NCBI GenBank assembly: GCA_963680875.1
Contig: OY804585.1
Span: 27,828,186 to 27,892,185 of the forward strand
Direction of reading: 5' to 3'
DNA: 64,000 nucleotides
Source: Bathymodiolus brooksi
Lineage: Eukaryota; Mollusca; Bivalvia; Mytilida; Modiolidae
Shown: piece after piece, positions 45,490 to 57,851 of the stretch
Layout: every line of letters starts with the position of its first letter
How positions within the stretch are numbered: position 1 is the first letter of the stretch
Notes under the pieces: model-generated
The model's database searches: none
What the model was told of the DNA's origin: nothing
Seen by the model: the letters and a program-made list of their open reading frames with translations, nothing else
Translations under genes and position numbers: made by a program

Positions 45490-46099
45490 ATTAAGAGCTA
45501 TATTCTCACCCCATTTCTTCAGTATTGACTGAATGATGAGGAATATCGCTTACCTGGTATACCAACTATAAGGTGGATTGGTAAGACGAACACAGGCGTA
45601 CCATATATGAATTTCATGTTGAGTAAATATTTTACATACCAAAACGTGAATGTAAATAAACATAAGAAAATAATTCAGCAGCGCAACACATCAAATTATT
45701 AAAAGGACATCATAGATTACCATTAAAGTCGAGCATTAAATCAATTGTGCCAGAAGGTTTCGTGCTTCGCATGTGATACACACTGTGTTATGCGAAAGTA
45801 AAATCCTATAATTTATTATAAGGCTATGAGAAATCGAATAAAGCTACAAGGGGAGAACACCCACAATTTATTAGTTAAATGCTACACATTATTCTTCAAC
45901 CAATTCAAGATTAAATCGAAATGTCAATAAACCTATACAGAAGCAACAATATTCTATAAATAGAGACATATTGATTGGCAAACGGCCTTCCAGAGGATTA
46001 AGTACAACACGTATACGATATATATATGCTGGATTATATACATATATGAAGAGCAAGTCAGTTATCATGAATCAGCATGGAGCATTAAACACGTCATTT
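45490..46099. other. Stretch without recognised gene
   Basis: AT-rich, nothing recognised. Confidence 0.5.
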
Positions 46100-46255
46100 T
46101 CGACAACTTTCTCGTGTTACTCGATATTTGGTTTTATGTGTAATGCTTTGTAGATCGTTGTTTGTCCTTTTTCTCTTGTCTTTTGTGCTCTCTTTCCTTC
46201 TTCGATAAACGGATTCTGTTTACCTCTTTCGTATCTTCAAACTCTTCTTCATCAA
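46100..46255 (-). repeat. Interspersed repeat, family A
   Basis: A reversed copy: 'cgtgttactcgatatttggt', 'gatcgttgtttgtccttttt' and 'ttcgtatcttcaaac'. Confidence 0.75.
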
Positions 46256-46284
46256 ACGAACATTTTATGTTAATTTTTTCAGCA

Positions 46285-46415
46285 ATCGAACATTTAACGT
46301 ACACTTATTGCTGCAATGGAACATTTAACGTACACTTATTGCTGCAATGGAACATTTAACGTACACTTATTGCTGCAATGGAACATTTTATGCACAATTA
46401 TTTCTGTAATCGATA
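46285..46415 (+). repeat. Minisatellite, 31-bp unit, about 4 copies
   Basis: 'aacatttaacgtacacttat' followed by 'tgctgcaatgg' recurs at 46289, 46320 and 46351. A diverged fourth copy is at 46382. Confidence 0.9.
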
Positions 46416-46539
46416 TTCAAAAAGTTACACTATATTTAATTTACATCTTAACAACTACTTAATTATAAGAGATAATAAATAAAGACATACCTGAATATTA
46501 TGTCGCTATCGTCATGTGGGGACCTATGTGGCCGTGATC

Positions 46540-46775
46540 GTATGGTAGTTAGATGTACAACTACCTGTACAACCAGTGCCTATCACCACTGATGTTGTGA
46601 GTTCGAATCTTGTTCAGGGCGAGGTGTACAACATTATGTGATAAAGTTTGTCTGTGACTTGCCGCAGGTCGGTGGTTTTCTCCGAGTCCTCCAGTTTCCT
46701 CCAATAAAACTGACCGCCATGATATAACTGCAATATTGCTAAAAGTGGCGTTAAGCACCACCAAACAAACAAATA
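46540..46775 (+). mobile_element. tRNA-derived SINE, family C
   Basis: The B-box-like gtgagttcgaatcttg lies near 46600. The body follows ('cgcaggtcggtggttttctc', 'actgaccgccatgatataac'), and the tail is 'aaacaaacaaataaac'. Confidence 0.8.
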
Positions 46776-47439
46776 AACATATGTTTATGTGTATGTTAAT
46801 TTACCATTCTCAATGGCACCATTACGAATATATCATTTATCCTTTGTATATTTCTAGCCCTATGTTGTTTATATACTTTTTTTCTTGTATTTTTCTAAAT
46901 ATGTTATATGATTAAATGACACTAATTTAACTTGATAAGAATACTGCAATCTGATTGGCTGATCTGTATGGAGCAACATTGGTTATACATGATAACCTGG
47001 ATTGGTATTGTGATGTCGCCAACGTATTCATTCACCACAGACAAATTTAAATAGTCCCATGAAATAATCGTATTCAAAATAGAGGAATTATTTAATTTTA
47101 TTGTAAAAAATTAATAATAAGGAATATGTTCAATTATCGAACAGGTTTTACTTTCATAACCTGTTATGGGTATGGAAGAGTTTTCGCTTTCCATGACAGC
47201 TTCGCGGTTTACTAAGCGTAAACTACCACCAAACCAGGTTATTTCGTAAAACATGTTCCTTGAATAAAGAATTTACTATTTACTGTACATGTCATGTGTA
47301 TGGTAGATTGATGCAAATCCAATGAACCTTCTACATCTAGTTCGACCAAATATTGACCACATTCAACAAGTTGAAGATTGTGTTAGAGGTTGTACATAAC
47401 CATTGAAAAAAGATAAAATATTTACAGATTTTATAAGAA
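46776..47439. other. Stretch without recognised gene
   Basis: Nothing is recognised. Confidence 0.5.
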
Positions 47440-47635
47440 GAGATTGAAGATACCAAAGGGATAATCAGAATCCGTATATCGAAGAAGAACAGACAACAAA
47501 ATGGTCAAAAGAAAATAAACAAAATGACAAAGAACGATCTACAAGACATACACATAAAGCTAAAGATCGAGTAACACGAACCCCACTAAAGACCGGGGGT
47601 GACCTCAGGTGCTCTTTTAGGATTCGATCAAAGAT
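47440..47635 (+). repeat. Interspersed repeat, family A
   Basis: From 'agataccaaagggataatca' through 'caaagaacgatctacaaga' to 'acacgaaccccactaaagac' and 'aggtgctctttta'. The 3' end is lost. Confidence 0.8.
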
Positions 47636-47780
47636 ACAGTAGCTTTGAATGTTTGAACGATGCAGCTGCTTTTGACAGCCGGTTACAATGAGATATCGTA
47701 CGAGGGAAAGCGACTCTTGTCTTTGTTCTGTCTTACCAAGAGGGATACTGACAGACCAGAAATGCATGTGTGGTGAATGG

Positions 47781-48112
47781 CAATCGCAATTACTCGGCCA
47801 TTCGCGCTACCCTGCAAATAACCTCGTATGTATTAGGCGTATAAATCGCACTACTTTTCACATGTCAGTTACATGAAAGTTTGATAAAGTCTTATTTTAA
47901 GCAATTTTCTATATTTCAATTAAAGTTTTAATTAGTTTTGCATGATTAGATTTTACTTAGTATGTCTTCCATATTGGATTTTCGTGGACTATATTTGTGT
48001 GCGGCTTAACTTAACTTAACTTAACTTCCGGCAAACAATTTAAGAAGAATTTCTAATATGTACGTACGAGGTTATTTGCAGGGTAGCGAGAATGGCTGAG
48101 TAGTTACGATTG
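47781..48112. mobile_element. Candidate MITE with long inverted repeats
   Basis: 47781-47836 (caatcgcaattactcggcc, ctaccctgcaaataacctcg) is the inverse of 48053-48112 with about five mismatches. About 215 bp of unrelated AT-rich sequence lies between, including (taact)-type repeats at 48003-48028. No coding capacity. The target duplication is not clear. Confidence 0.65.
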
Positions 48113-48454
48113 GGTGGACGGCTCATCTAAGACGTAAGTCTGTCTTATTTAGTAAAGGACACTTTTTCGTTTGCCATTTTATACATCATGACAAGTTGAG
48201 CATCTCTACGCCTGTTTTACACCACTCACATTATTATTATTTAATTGTCCCAAGTAAAGACTTGGACTTCCAATGTCATATGTCGTGGTCTTTTTATGGT
48301 CAATGAATTGAAGTGAGAGGTGGTTGTTCATGTTGGTGATATTGGTGGAATTATTGACTATCACTGTTCAAACTGTCTTTTCATAAAAGTACCTGAACAT
48401 TGCAAAAAATAATGTTGAATGGTATCATTTGCTTTATTAATATATTGGATTTTC
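48113..48454. other. Stretch without recognised gene
   Basis: Nothing is recognised. Confidence 0.5.
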
Positions 48455-48672
48455 AACTACTTGTGCAATCGGTGTATATCACAACTAAAGTTGTGAGTTC
48501 TAATCCTGATCATATTGAGGTGTACTCGATACAACATTGTGTGATAAAGTTTGTCAGTGACTTACGACAGGTCTGTGGTTTTCTCCGGGTACTCCAGTTT
48601 CCTCCACCAATAAAGCTGACCGCGACGATATAGCTGAAATATTGTGGAAAGTAGCGTTAATCGCCATACCCC
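48455..48672 (+). mobile_element. tRNA-derived SINE, family C
   Basis: It contains the B-box-like gtgagttctaatcctg, 'gaggtgtactcgatacaaca', 'ggttttctccgggtactcc' and 'agctgaaatattgtgg'. Confidence 0.75.
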
Positions 48673-48889
48673 TAACCTAAGTGTGCCATATTTGCAGATA
48701 GCAAGTATATAGAAAATACATCATTTAAAAATGTGTCGCATGGTTCTATGGACAACTGTTTTTATTGCCAAAAGATAGCTAGGGTATGAAAATATTGCTT
48801 TTCCACTGTCCTCATCAACCACTCCTAGAAAGCTGTACCTCATTAGAAACTGCTGCTAATTGTTTTGCAATTAGCCAGACATTCTTGAC

Positions 48890-49240
48890 CCCTAGTAGTT
48901 TGCAGGAAATGTCATGTTTTATTTATGTTATTTGTGTTTGCTGATTTACATAGTTGTGTCCAACACGTCTTGACTATTTGAGTAGCATGGCGATGTCTCT
49001 AAGAGGCAGGAACTGTGTACCCTTCGCGAGCATTAGGGGTCACCTCCGGGTTTTCGTGTGGTCCGTGTTACCCATCTTTTTAGTTTTCTGTGCTATGATT
49101 TTACTTTTGTTTCTCTTCGTTCTGTGCCTTATCTACAAAATATCCTGTGTCTCTGGATTGTTCATTATAGCTTTCCCCTTCGGTTTTATCCAATGTTTAT
49201 TCACCAAGACTGTACCAAGTCAGAGTCATTACGGTTTTCA
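48890..49240 (-). repeat. Interspersed repeat, family B (long copy)
   Basis: A reversed copy with 'aaatgtcatgttttatttat', 'ccgtgttacccatctttt', 'tctctggattgttc' and 'cccttcggttttatccaatg'. It is the longest member in the window. Confidence 0.65.
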
Positions 49241-49504
49241 CAGTTTTCCGGTAGTTGACTGATTTTGTCTGTTTATATACTTATGAGTTTTGACTTTCCC
49301 TTTGGAAGATTGTTCGGAGTTCGGTAATTTTGTTATTACCCTTATTTATTCACCAAACACCAGGTAATATTCTGTATGTCCCGTTCTTATTGCGAATTAC
49401 AAAAGTTGTTGTACCATTCTTCAATCATTTCTGTATATTTTTTGTAATGAATTCTTGAACTTGTTCTCGTCCTATATATACATGGAACATATTATTTGCG
49501 GCTG

Positions 49505-49790
49505 CATGGATTAGGGTTATGATCCTTAGCGCCACTTTCAACAATATTTCAGTTCTGTCGTGTCGATCAGTTTGATTGGTGGAGAACACCGGAGAAAACC
49601 ACCGACCTGACGCAAGTCACTAACAAACATTATTACATAATATTGTATCGAGTACACGTAATTTGACCGGGATTCGAGCTCACAACGTTAGTAGTGATAG
49701 GCACTGATTGCACAGATAGTTGTAAACCATATGATCACGACTACGAATGTCCCCTATTTGCCGCTTGATGCTAAGCAACAAACAATCAGT
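49505..49790 (-). mobile_element. tRNA-derived SINE, family C
   Basis: The reversed body has 'agcgccactttcaacaatat', 'gaaaaccaccgacctgac' and 'tgaccgggattcgagctc' as the reversed B-box region. The tRNA-like head extends to about 49750. Confidence 0.8.
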
Positions 49791-50008
49791 CAATATAACG
49801 AGGTGTGTATTTCGTTTATCCCGAACAACCAGTGGAGGGCAATATTTGAATTGTCGTACCCCTCGACTTAGAAATTATGTCTATAGCAATGGTGTTCTTG
49901 CGGGGCTGGAGGTCAATTAAAATGGAGATGCGCAAATATGAGACTGTATATTGATTTTATGTCGTGAGTTTATTCCAATTTATTTCTTTGTTTTAATATT
50001 ATTACCAG

Positions 50009-50142
50009 TATATTATTGCGCACAAGAACTATTTTCGTATCATCATAGAAGAGATGCTAAACACTTAGAAGCATCTCATCTCAACAAAAGCTTTGGGACT
50101 TGCCTTTCAGAACATGGGGTTACATCTCACTTCCTGCGTTTG
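50009..50142 (+). CDS. Possible internal exon of an unknown gene
   Basis: A long pyrimidine-rich tract ending in attaccag precedes 134 bases open in one frame. It ends at CGTTTG/gtgaat, a weak donor. The encoded peptide is polar (YHHRRDAKHLEASHLNKS) and matches no family I know. The last 51 bases recur at 1-51. No partner exon is found, so this may be a chance open stretch. Confidence 0.2.
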
Positions 50143-50359
50143 GTGAATGTTTATAATATCTTATTTTTTTGTTATGTTTGAGCTCATATAACCAAAGCAA
50201 GTTGTTCACAAACACAACTTGGTCTTAGAACGATGCAAGTTAGTGCCTTTTCAATGGAAAATTCCATGATTCTTGCACGTTACAGAAAACTTGTAGCAGC
50301 TCATAGCGAATAGCGGTTTGTCGGGAGTGGTCGTTCTTGGATCGTTACAAGGGAAACAA

Positions 50360-50530
50360 GGTTTGGAGATACCAAAGGGGTAATCAGAAGCTGTGAATTG
50401 AAGATTACACAATACAATGGCTCAAACAAGAACAAACAACGATCTACACAACACTATATAGAAATAAAAAGATCAAACAAAAACAACTCGAATCTCGCTT
50501 AAAACCGTGGGTATAATTCGTCATGTATTG
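50360..50530 (+). repeat. Family A repeat with a single satellite unit (unexpanded locus)
   Basis: The same flanks as 270-343 and 11984-12030 enclose one unit at 50433-50480 (cgatctac type, with 'ctatatagaaata'). Short direct repeats 'aacaaacaa' and 'gatcaaacaa' bound the unit. They could have started slippage or unequal exchange. Confidence 0.85.
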
Positions 50531-51326
50531 GAATTATTGCACTTTTGACATTAAACAACAACAAGCAATCAATCAATCATCTTTAAATTAACATTGACGT
50601 GAAACAATATTTCATTACTTCCTTGAAAAATGATATAATTTATTTATAGAATGAGAAGGTAAATATATATAAAAGGATACTGGTGTCATTGTTAACCTAC
50701 ATCACAGCATAGATGTATAAAGGAACTTTTATAATATAATTATAAATAGATTTATGGCACATCATATGGGAAAAGGGAGATTACAAGAAGCTAACTATTG
50801 CTATAAAGTTTAATGTGAAATGGGAGATAACTCTGTTGGTCCTGGACATCTGGGATATAACTGCGCAGACTCCCAATTGATATGACATCATTGATTTTTC
50901 AGTTTGATTAGAAGCAGCTGCTTCTAAAAGTTTGTCAAAGTTTTTAAAGTTAATTTTAAAGTGTTACTTTACTACTTATGGAATTTGATATATAGAACTG
51001 ATAACTTCACTTCTTTGATTACAATCAGAACAATTATTATGTGTACATAGGAGGATTGAAGACTATTTTTGTTCAGCTTTATCACATTTGTTACGTAATG
51101 ATCTGACTGTTTACGATTTGTGTATTTACATATATAGCGGAACTTTTCATGCAGAATTACATCGTTGGAAATTGTTGATACGGACTAATATTTAATACAC
51201 AAAGAGATAAATTATTTACTTTTTCCTTTACGAGAGCAAGTAATAAAACATCTACATAACTTGTGTACAGTAATTAAAGACCTGCATCATCTCATGAATA
51301 TTCAGTAAGGAAAATTACTAACAACC

Positions 51327-51871
51327 ATGTTAGGTGTTCTTGTTTTGGGCAGTTCGCATGTAAACAGATTCCGAGATTATGTTGATCGGAACGTGCACTT
51401 ACACAACTTTGCTTTCAGTCACAACTCAGTTGTGCAATTTTACGGCATCGGAGGAGGGAGAATAAACAATATTAACCACACTAGTATGTGGGAACAACAA
51501 ATAACTAATTATATGCCGCATTATCTTGTATTTCATGTTGGTGGCAACGATGTAGATGTCGTGGGGGCTGTTCCGACGAATTGATTGACACAACAGTAAT
51601 ACGTTTAGTAAATGTTTTGAACACATTGCAAATTAGATACGGGATTCGTTCTGTTATGGCTTTACAGATTACGCCACGCACGGTCACTCGGCATGTGCTC
51701 TGTAATGACTATAATAAAAGAGTCAGACAATTCAATCAACAACTAAAAATGGAGCTCCAACGTTTCAACGTAATTACATATTGGAAAATTCGAGGTGTTA
51801 TGAATTCTGCCTACAATTTACTAATAGATGGTGTTCATTTTAATGAGGAAGGTTTCATCCGCAGGGCGTGA
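51327..51871 (+). pseudogene. SGNH/GDSL-type hydrolase, copy 2, frameshifted
   Basis: Nearly identical to 12827-13371, with the same frameshift and the same GSSH, GGND and DGVHFN boxes. A few replacements (GIGGGR in place of GIGGGI; DVDV in place of DVDF) separate the copies. Confidence 0.75.
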
Positions 51872-52184
51872 GAGGTGTAATCATTCAGTCTATGGAGATT
51901 TAGATGGACAGTATACATGTTGTATATATATACACTGCAAAAAGTACATTGTAATTTACGCCTATTTTACTAACTTTATTTAAGATTTAAACAGTTTATA
52001 CTCCTCCGGCTTATTTAAATTCAGTTCATAATGAAGATAAATTTAGAAAATGTGCTCTAATTGGCCTAACATTGTATATGAATTTTGTAATATGGTCGAT
52101 ACTAATTAGTTTGATAGTTTAAACATATTTTATTAATTAATTCAATATTACATTACAATATACAGCTATATACATTACATAATA

Positions 52185-52331
52185 AGAAGAAATTAGTAGG
52201 ATTGGGAAACAAGTTACAAGAACTTATATTAATCTCTATCTGTAGTTTGATGATTTTAGGGTTTTATGTTTTTATTTCAGAATGCATTTGTAATTTGTTT
52301 TTACCACAGTCATAAGTACTAGTGGGATCAA
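52185..52331. other. 147 bp present only in copy 2
   Basis: It starts 'agaagaaattagtaggattg' and ends 'actagtgggatcaa'. It contains 'cagtcataagtactagtggg', related to the hairpin motif that follows it, so a deletion in copy 1 is more likely than an insertion here. Confidence 0.7.
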
Positions 52332-52489
52332 CAGTTTAAAGCCAGTATTTTGATTTTGAAAATAAAGTAAGCATTATATGTACTTTAACATGTAAACATA
52401 GTACAATTTCATAACAATTTCACAGATTGCAACATGCATATTATCTATACAAATGTGGTACCTGCACCAACGAAAACCTAGCCAGTACA

Positions 52490-53135
52490 CTTGTACTAAT
52501 GTGACACACTTGTATCAATAAAATATGTACATTAGTACTTAGCATGAAGATAAAATAGCCAGTACACTAGTACTGGAGTGGTACACTAGTGCCTATATGT
52601 ATACTGGTACTATTCAGTCAATACACTAGTAATGTAGTGGCACACTTGTGCCGATATATACACTAGTACTATTCAGTCAGTACACTAGTGCTAAGTTGTA
52701 CTCTTTACTAATCAAGCACAACACGTTGTACAGTAAGACAAAAACTTACTTTAGTCAACCAATACATTAGTACTAAAAAGCACATTAGTGTCAAGAGATA
52801 TAATAGCACTCATAAAACACTACATGTTTGACATTATGAATAGAATAACCCGATCAGTCAGTACACTGGTACTGAAGTAGAGATGTACACTCTTACTAAA
52901 AGGGACATTCCAGGTACAGTAATACAACGCAACCTAACCAGTCAGTACACTGGTACTGAAGTAGAGATGTACACTCTTACTAAAAGGAACATTCCAGGTA
53001 CAGTAATACAAAGCAACCTAACCAGTCAGTACACTGGTACTGAAGTAGAAGTAGGGATGTACACTCTTACTAAAAGGGATATTCCAGGTACAGTAATACA
53101 AAGCAGCCTAACCAGTCAGTACACTGGTACATAAC
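52490..53135 (+). repeat. Hairpin-motif field and 84-bp tandem repeat, copy 2
   Basis: The same arrangement as 13833-14485, with very few substitutions. The 84-bp repeat again has three units. Confidence 0.75.
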
Positions 53136-53243
53136 TGAATAAGAGAAATAACCACTCGCAAATTATTTTAATTTGTTTTTCTTTTATGTAACTACATCAT
53201 AATCACTGTCACTCAAATCCGGTTCCTCACTTTCTTTCTAGGA

Positions 53244-54320
53244 ATGACAGAACCACCCAGAAAATGCAGACCGATCGCGTCCAAAAAATCAACTTGCACA
53301 GGAGGACACAATAGATAGTAAAATTAAGAATCAGATAAAGGCAGCAATTCCTGACATTACAACCTCAGTAATTGATGACCTGAAGGCACATGGTTTAATA
53401 ATGCCACAAGTTCTGGATAAGCAGACAACCAATGTTCAAGAAGTTGTTTCAACGCCTTCAGCATGTGCAGGTCCGTCTCAAACTCCACTGAGAAGTGAGA
53501 ATTCAACATATCAACCGTTTTCGTTGCAACAAAATAATAATACAGGAATTTCAGATGAAATAACAGCAAATGTTCCCGGACAATCACCTCCTAACAATAC
53601 TTTGTTACAGTTTTTAAGTTCAGGTACTAGTAATGTAAATACGTTAAACACAACAGAACATGTACAAAATGTAGCATCTTCATACCTGCATTTTTCTACA
53701 CCAAGTATTTCAAAACCACTGGCTTTAGGCGTTGATCCCAAAATAAAAGCAAAAATTTGGGCTCAAGAATATATAGATTTGGGTCACTTGTTAAATAAAA
53801 ATGTTTCAAAAGTCAGATTTCATGCTGTATAGAATGACATTGACGGTATGTCACTTGAAAAACAACCGCCTTCTACTTTCCGGTTTGAGTCGATTGCACA
53901 CTGGCTGTCTGCATTTCACATTTTTGTGTGCATTTATACAGAAAAATTTCCAAATGAGGCGGGCGCGTTAATGAAATACGCTCATACGATCCAAACTTTG
54001 GCTAGGCGATCATGTGATGTAGCGGCATTTATTTATGACCGTACATTTCGCGAATGGAGAGAATATGATTGGGACAAATTGCGCTGGGATCATATAAATA
54101 CCGAACTCTATTCAGAAGCTATGACTTTGGGTTTGAAGGTCAAATTTGACTCATTTTCAAAAGGTACACGTTATAAGCAGCCCTTTCTCACAAGCCAAGC
54201 TCCCGCAAAGAGCTCCAAAAAATGGACATATTGTTTCCGTTACAACAAAAACGGTAAATGTGAGCGTCTGTGACAAATGTGAGGGGATGCACAGCAGAAA
54301 AGACTGCAAGTTCCCTCCCT
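53244..54320 (+). pseudogene. Gag-like protein, copy 2
   Basis: The start ATG at 53244 is followed after seven codons by a 10-bp insertion (53266-53275) that shifts the frame. The rest matches copy 1, including the in-frame TAG at 53830-53832 and the frameshift inside the zinc-binding region near 54270. Here the first half of that region reads YCFRYNKNGKC, which fits the family better than Ser in copy 1. Confidence 0.7.
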
Positions 54321-54376
54321 TAAAAGGTCATTTCAAACCCAGCAATGCATCTAAAAACGGAAATGGGAAACAAGAT

Positions 54377-55190
54377 AGCAATGCAAAGTTATGTGGTTAC
54401 TCCAATCAAATTGTTAAAACTAGATCGGTGGCTCAAAGATTATAGTAAGGAGGAAAAAGATGTTCTCTTGCATGGATTTCAATTTGGATTTAGAATACCT
54501 TATGAAGGGAAAAGAGAATTTAGATTTAGTGAAAATTTACTGTCTGCACGTAATAATTTAGACACTTTAAAACAAAGCATTTCCAGAGAGATGAAGCTGG
54601 TCGTGTTGCTGGTCCTTTAGACCAAATACCTTTCACTAACTTACATATATCTTCATTAGGCTTAGTTCCTAAAAACACCGGGTGAATTAAGGGTCATCCA
54701 TCATTTGTCATTCCCAGAGAATTCATCCATCAATGACGGCATTCCAGACCATCTTTGTACAGTACAATATCAAACAGTTGATGATGCCATTAAATTGGTT
54801 AAATTTTATGGAAAGAACTGTCTAATGGCAGAAACAGATATTGAGAATAGTTTCAAAATTATACCCATACAGCCAGATGACCAAGAACTTTTAGGTTTTA
54901 CCATACAAGGGCAATATTTTTGTGATAAAACTTTACCAATGGGATTAAGCTATTCTTGCAAACTGTTTGAGGCGCTTAGTTCAACAGTTCATTGGATTGT
55001 GGACAATAAGTTAAATGGTTGTGGGTGTGTTCATGTGCTAGATGATTTCCTGTTTGTTGGCCAAGGTAATTCACCATTGTGCGGTCAAGCCTTGTCCAGT
55101 TTTTTGGATTTGTCAGCCGATATTGGCTTGCCTATAAAGCAGGAAAAAACGGTCTTGCCCACAACTGCAATTACCTTTTAGGGACTCGAA
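54377..55190 (+). pseudogene. Reverse transcriptase domain, copy 2
   Basis: Motifs as in copy 1 (ETDIENSF, LPMGLSYSC, VLDDFLFVG) with the same frameshift near 54590 and the same TAG at 55179-55181. Confidence 0.85.
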
Positions 55191-55191
55191 C

Positions 55192-55942
55192 TTGACTCTG
55201 ACAAAAATGGAAATAAGGTTACCAGAGGATAAACTAGTAAAATTGAAAGATAAATTTGCATATATAGCAAATAGGAAAAAGGTAACTCTAGGGGAGCTAT
55301 TGTCATTAATTGGCTTTTTAAAGTTTGCTTGCGCAGTTGTCACTCCAGGACGAGCCTATTTAATGAGAATTATTGACTTAACCATTGGCTTGAAAAAAAA
55401 CACATCATCGGCGACGTCTTTCGAAAGAAGCAAGATCAGACATTAAGGCCTGGTACATTTTTGCTGACAGCTTTAATGGAAAAGGTTTATTTTTAAGTGA
55501 TACATGGGAGTCTTTAGTTCAGTTGAATTTATTTACAGATGCGAGCAATTTAGGTTTTGGGGATGTTTTTGGAACTTAATGGTTTGCTATTAGATGGAAC
55601 GATGATTGGTAAAGTTATCACATTACTTTGAAGGAATTTTTCCCTATTGTAGTTGCCCTTGAAATATGAGGCAATCAGTTGAGGAACAAATGTGCTACAT
55701 TTTTCACTGACAATATAGCAGTGGTATGCATATTCAATAAACAAACCTCTAAGCACAAATTAATTATGAAATTAGTCCGCTTTTTGAAATACAACATTTT
55801 CTTCAAAGCTTCTCACATTGCTGGTATAAACAATACAGCGGCTGATCATCTTTCTCGCTTACAAATGGAGCAATTCAGGGAGGATTTCCCACATACGGAT
55901 CCCAAACCGGTCGTACAATCAGTTGAAATGCAGAGGCTTTAA
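55192..55942 (+). pseudogene. RT thumb / RNase H domain, copy 2
   Basis: As in copy 1, except that the first catalytic box keeps the ancestral FTDAS. The other frame breaks are shared. Confidence 0.8.
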
Positions 55943-55956
55943 AACATTTAGCATCT

Positions 55957-56866
55957 CAATTAATCAATGAATCTCTACAAAATACATCGAGAGATTCATA
56001 TAGAAGGATGTTTCAATTTTACAAACATTTTATGGAAAACATGTTTTCAAATACACCTGTTTTTTCCAGCAACTTTGGAACATTTGACAATGTTTATTGC
56101 TCATTGTTTTGACAAGAATTTAGCTTCATCCACTGTATTGACTTTCATATCAGCTTTAAGTTATTTGCTTAAATTAGGGGGATATTCAGATTTGACGCAA
56201 CATTTCATTGTTGCAAAACCTTTATGGGGATATTGCAACCTCAAAAAAGCAAAAGATTCCCGTCTGCCTCCATCTTAAAGGGATTAGTTGAATCCCTGTC
56301 TCACACCGGTGCGTCAAAGTTACATCAGCGATGCTAAAAGCTATGTATTTGTTGGCTTGCCATGTATTTCTCCTAATAGGAGAGGTAACGGGGACAATAC
56401 CACCACAACGAACTCTCTAGCTCTTGGTAATATTAAATTTATATTTGACTGGACTAATACACCCTCAGCTGTAGAAATACAAATGTCTCAGCTTAAACAT
56501 AGCTCAGGTAAACATATTCCAGTTCTGTTAGTGCAAAGTAATGAATTACCAGGAAATATGTGCCCAGTAAAGGCCCTCTGGGATTACCTTCAAATAAGGG
56601 GACATGAAACTAAAAAAGAACAACTTCTATTTTCATTGATGAATAATGAGGTAGTGTCCCGAAAAATTTTCAAAGATCAGCTTAAGGTGTGCTTAGAGTA
56701 TGTAGGACACAGTATTAAAAATAACAAATCCCACAGTTTTCGAATTGGCGCAGCCACTACTGCCTGGGCTAATGGTTTTTCTGAGGAACAAATACAACAA
56801 ATGGGGTGATGGAATTCGAAAGCTTTTAAGAAATATATACGTATTCATATGCTTAAGATATAATCA
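55957..56866 (+). pseudogene. Tyrosine recombinase, copy 2
   Basis: As in copy 1: HSFRIGAAT, the in-frame TGA at 56807-56809, and the downstream Tyr motif. A private 10-bp deletion near 56270 (after KDSRLP) adds another frameshift in the core-binding part. Confidence 0.8.
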
Positions 56867-56877
56867 GGCATGTATGG

Positions 56878-57196
56878 GGACAAGGGCCTCTACTGTCAAC
56901 ATATATTTTGTGTATTATAATTACATAAGCATTTTGCACAAAAAAATTCAATAATCAGTCAGCCAGTGTGCAAATTCTAATTTATAAATTTCAATTTAAT
57001 TATATACTTATATTTACATGAGGACAAGGGCCTCTGTAAATCATGTGCATGTTCAGTTTACAAGTTTCCATGTTTTATATAGACTGATATATTATGTACA
57101 TTTTTTTTCTTATTACATGTGTATGTATTTTATAAATTTTGTTAGTTAAGCAATCTGTGACTGCATAAACTGTTTAGCATGGGGACAAGGGCCTCT
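56878..57196 (+). repeat. Three phased copies of GGACAAGGGCCTCT, copy 2
   Basis: Starts at 56878, 57022 and 57183, spacings 144 and 161 as in copy 1. Confidence 0.8.
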
Positions 57197-57841
57197 GCAA
57201 GACAATAATGTTTAAATGATGCTGTTATTAGGAACAAGAACAAAACTAGGACATGATAAAATGCTTTGAATTATCAAAGTGTTACCGTTGTGGATGAGGG
57301 ATATTGTGTTTCTTTCACAATATTAGGACATTTTTTACATTGTTCAATACACACACTATGGTGGCCGGTTTATGATGGTTGTATCAGTTTTTGATATTTA
57401 TGTAATCACTTTACTTAACATACTATGGGGTTTATCATACTTTGACATATTATGGTATGTTTTCAATGTTATTATATGATCATGGCTTCTATTTTGTTTG
57501 TCTATACTTTTTGCATGCTGTATTAATGTTTCCTTGATTTTATTTGATTTCGTAATTTTTAATAAATGACCATTTTCAATTCAACTATGAATTCAAGTTT
57601 TATTAAATGCTCAACCATCAAACAGAGCACAACGATTTGGATTGTGTCATAAAGTACATTTTATAAAAACTCCTAGTTATTTATAGTCCTACCGTCACAT
57701 GTGCAAATTCTCGCCAAGCACATACCGAATTAAATGTAGCACACGCATGGGTACACAATGTTTCTTTTGCAATAAATTGTTTACCTGTATTATAGCAATC
57801 TTATTTTGTGCGTAGATCAGAAAGTTGAAAAGAAACACAAA

Positions 57842-57851
57842 ATGGCGACAG
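57842..57851 (+). CDS. Dispanin copy 2, coding exon 1
   Basis: Identical to copy 1 through the donor. It encodes Met-Ala-Thr and one base of the next codon. Confidence 0.7.

Larger units (their letters stand above)
51327..57600 (+). mobile_element. Decayed tyrosine-recombinase retroelement, copy 2
   Basis: The same element as at 12827-18920, carried by the block duplication and not a fresh insertion, since the flanks match as well. It shares all major breaks and adds private ones: a 10-bp insertion at 53266 and a 10-bp deletion near 56270. It has 147 bp at 52185-52331 that copy 1 lacks. Confidence 0.8.
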
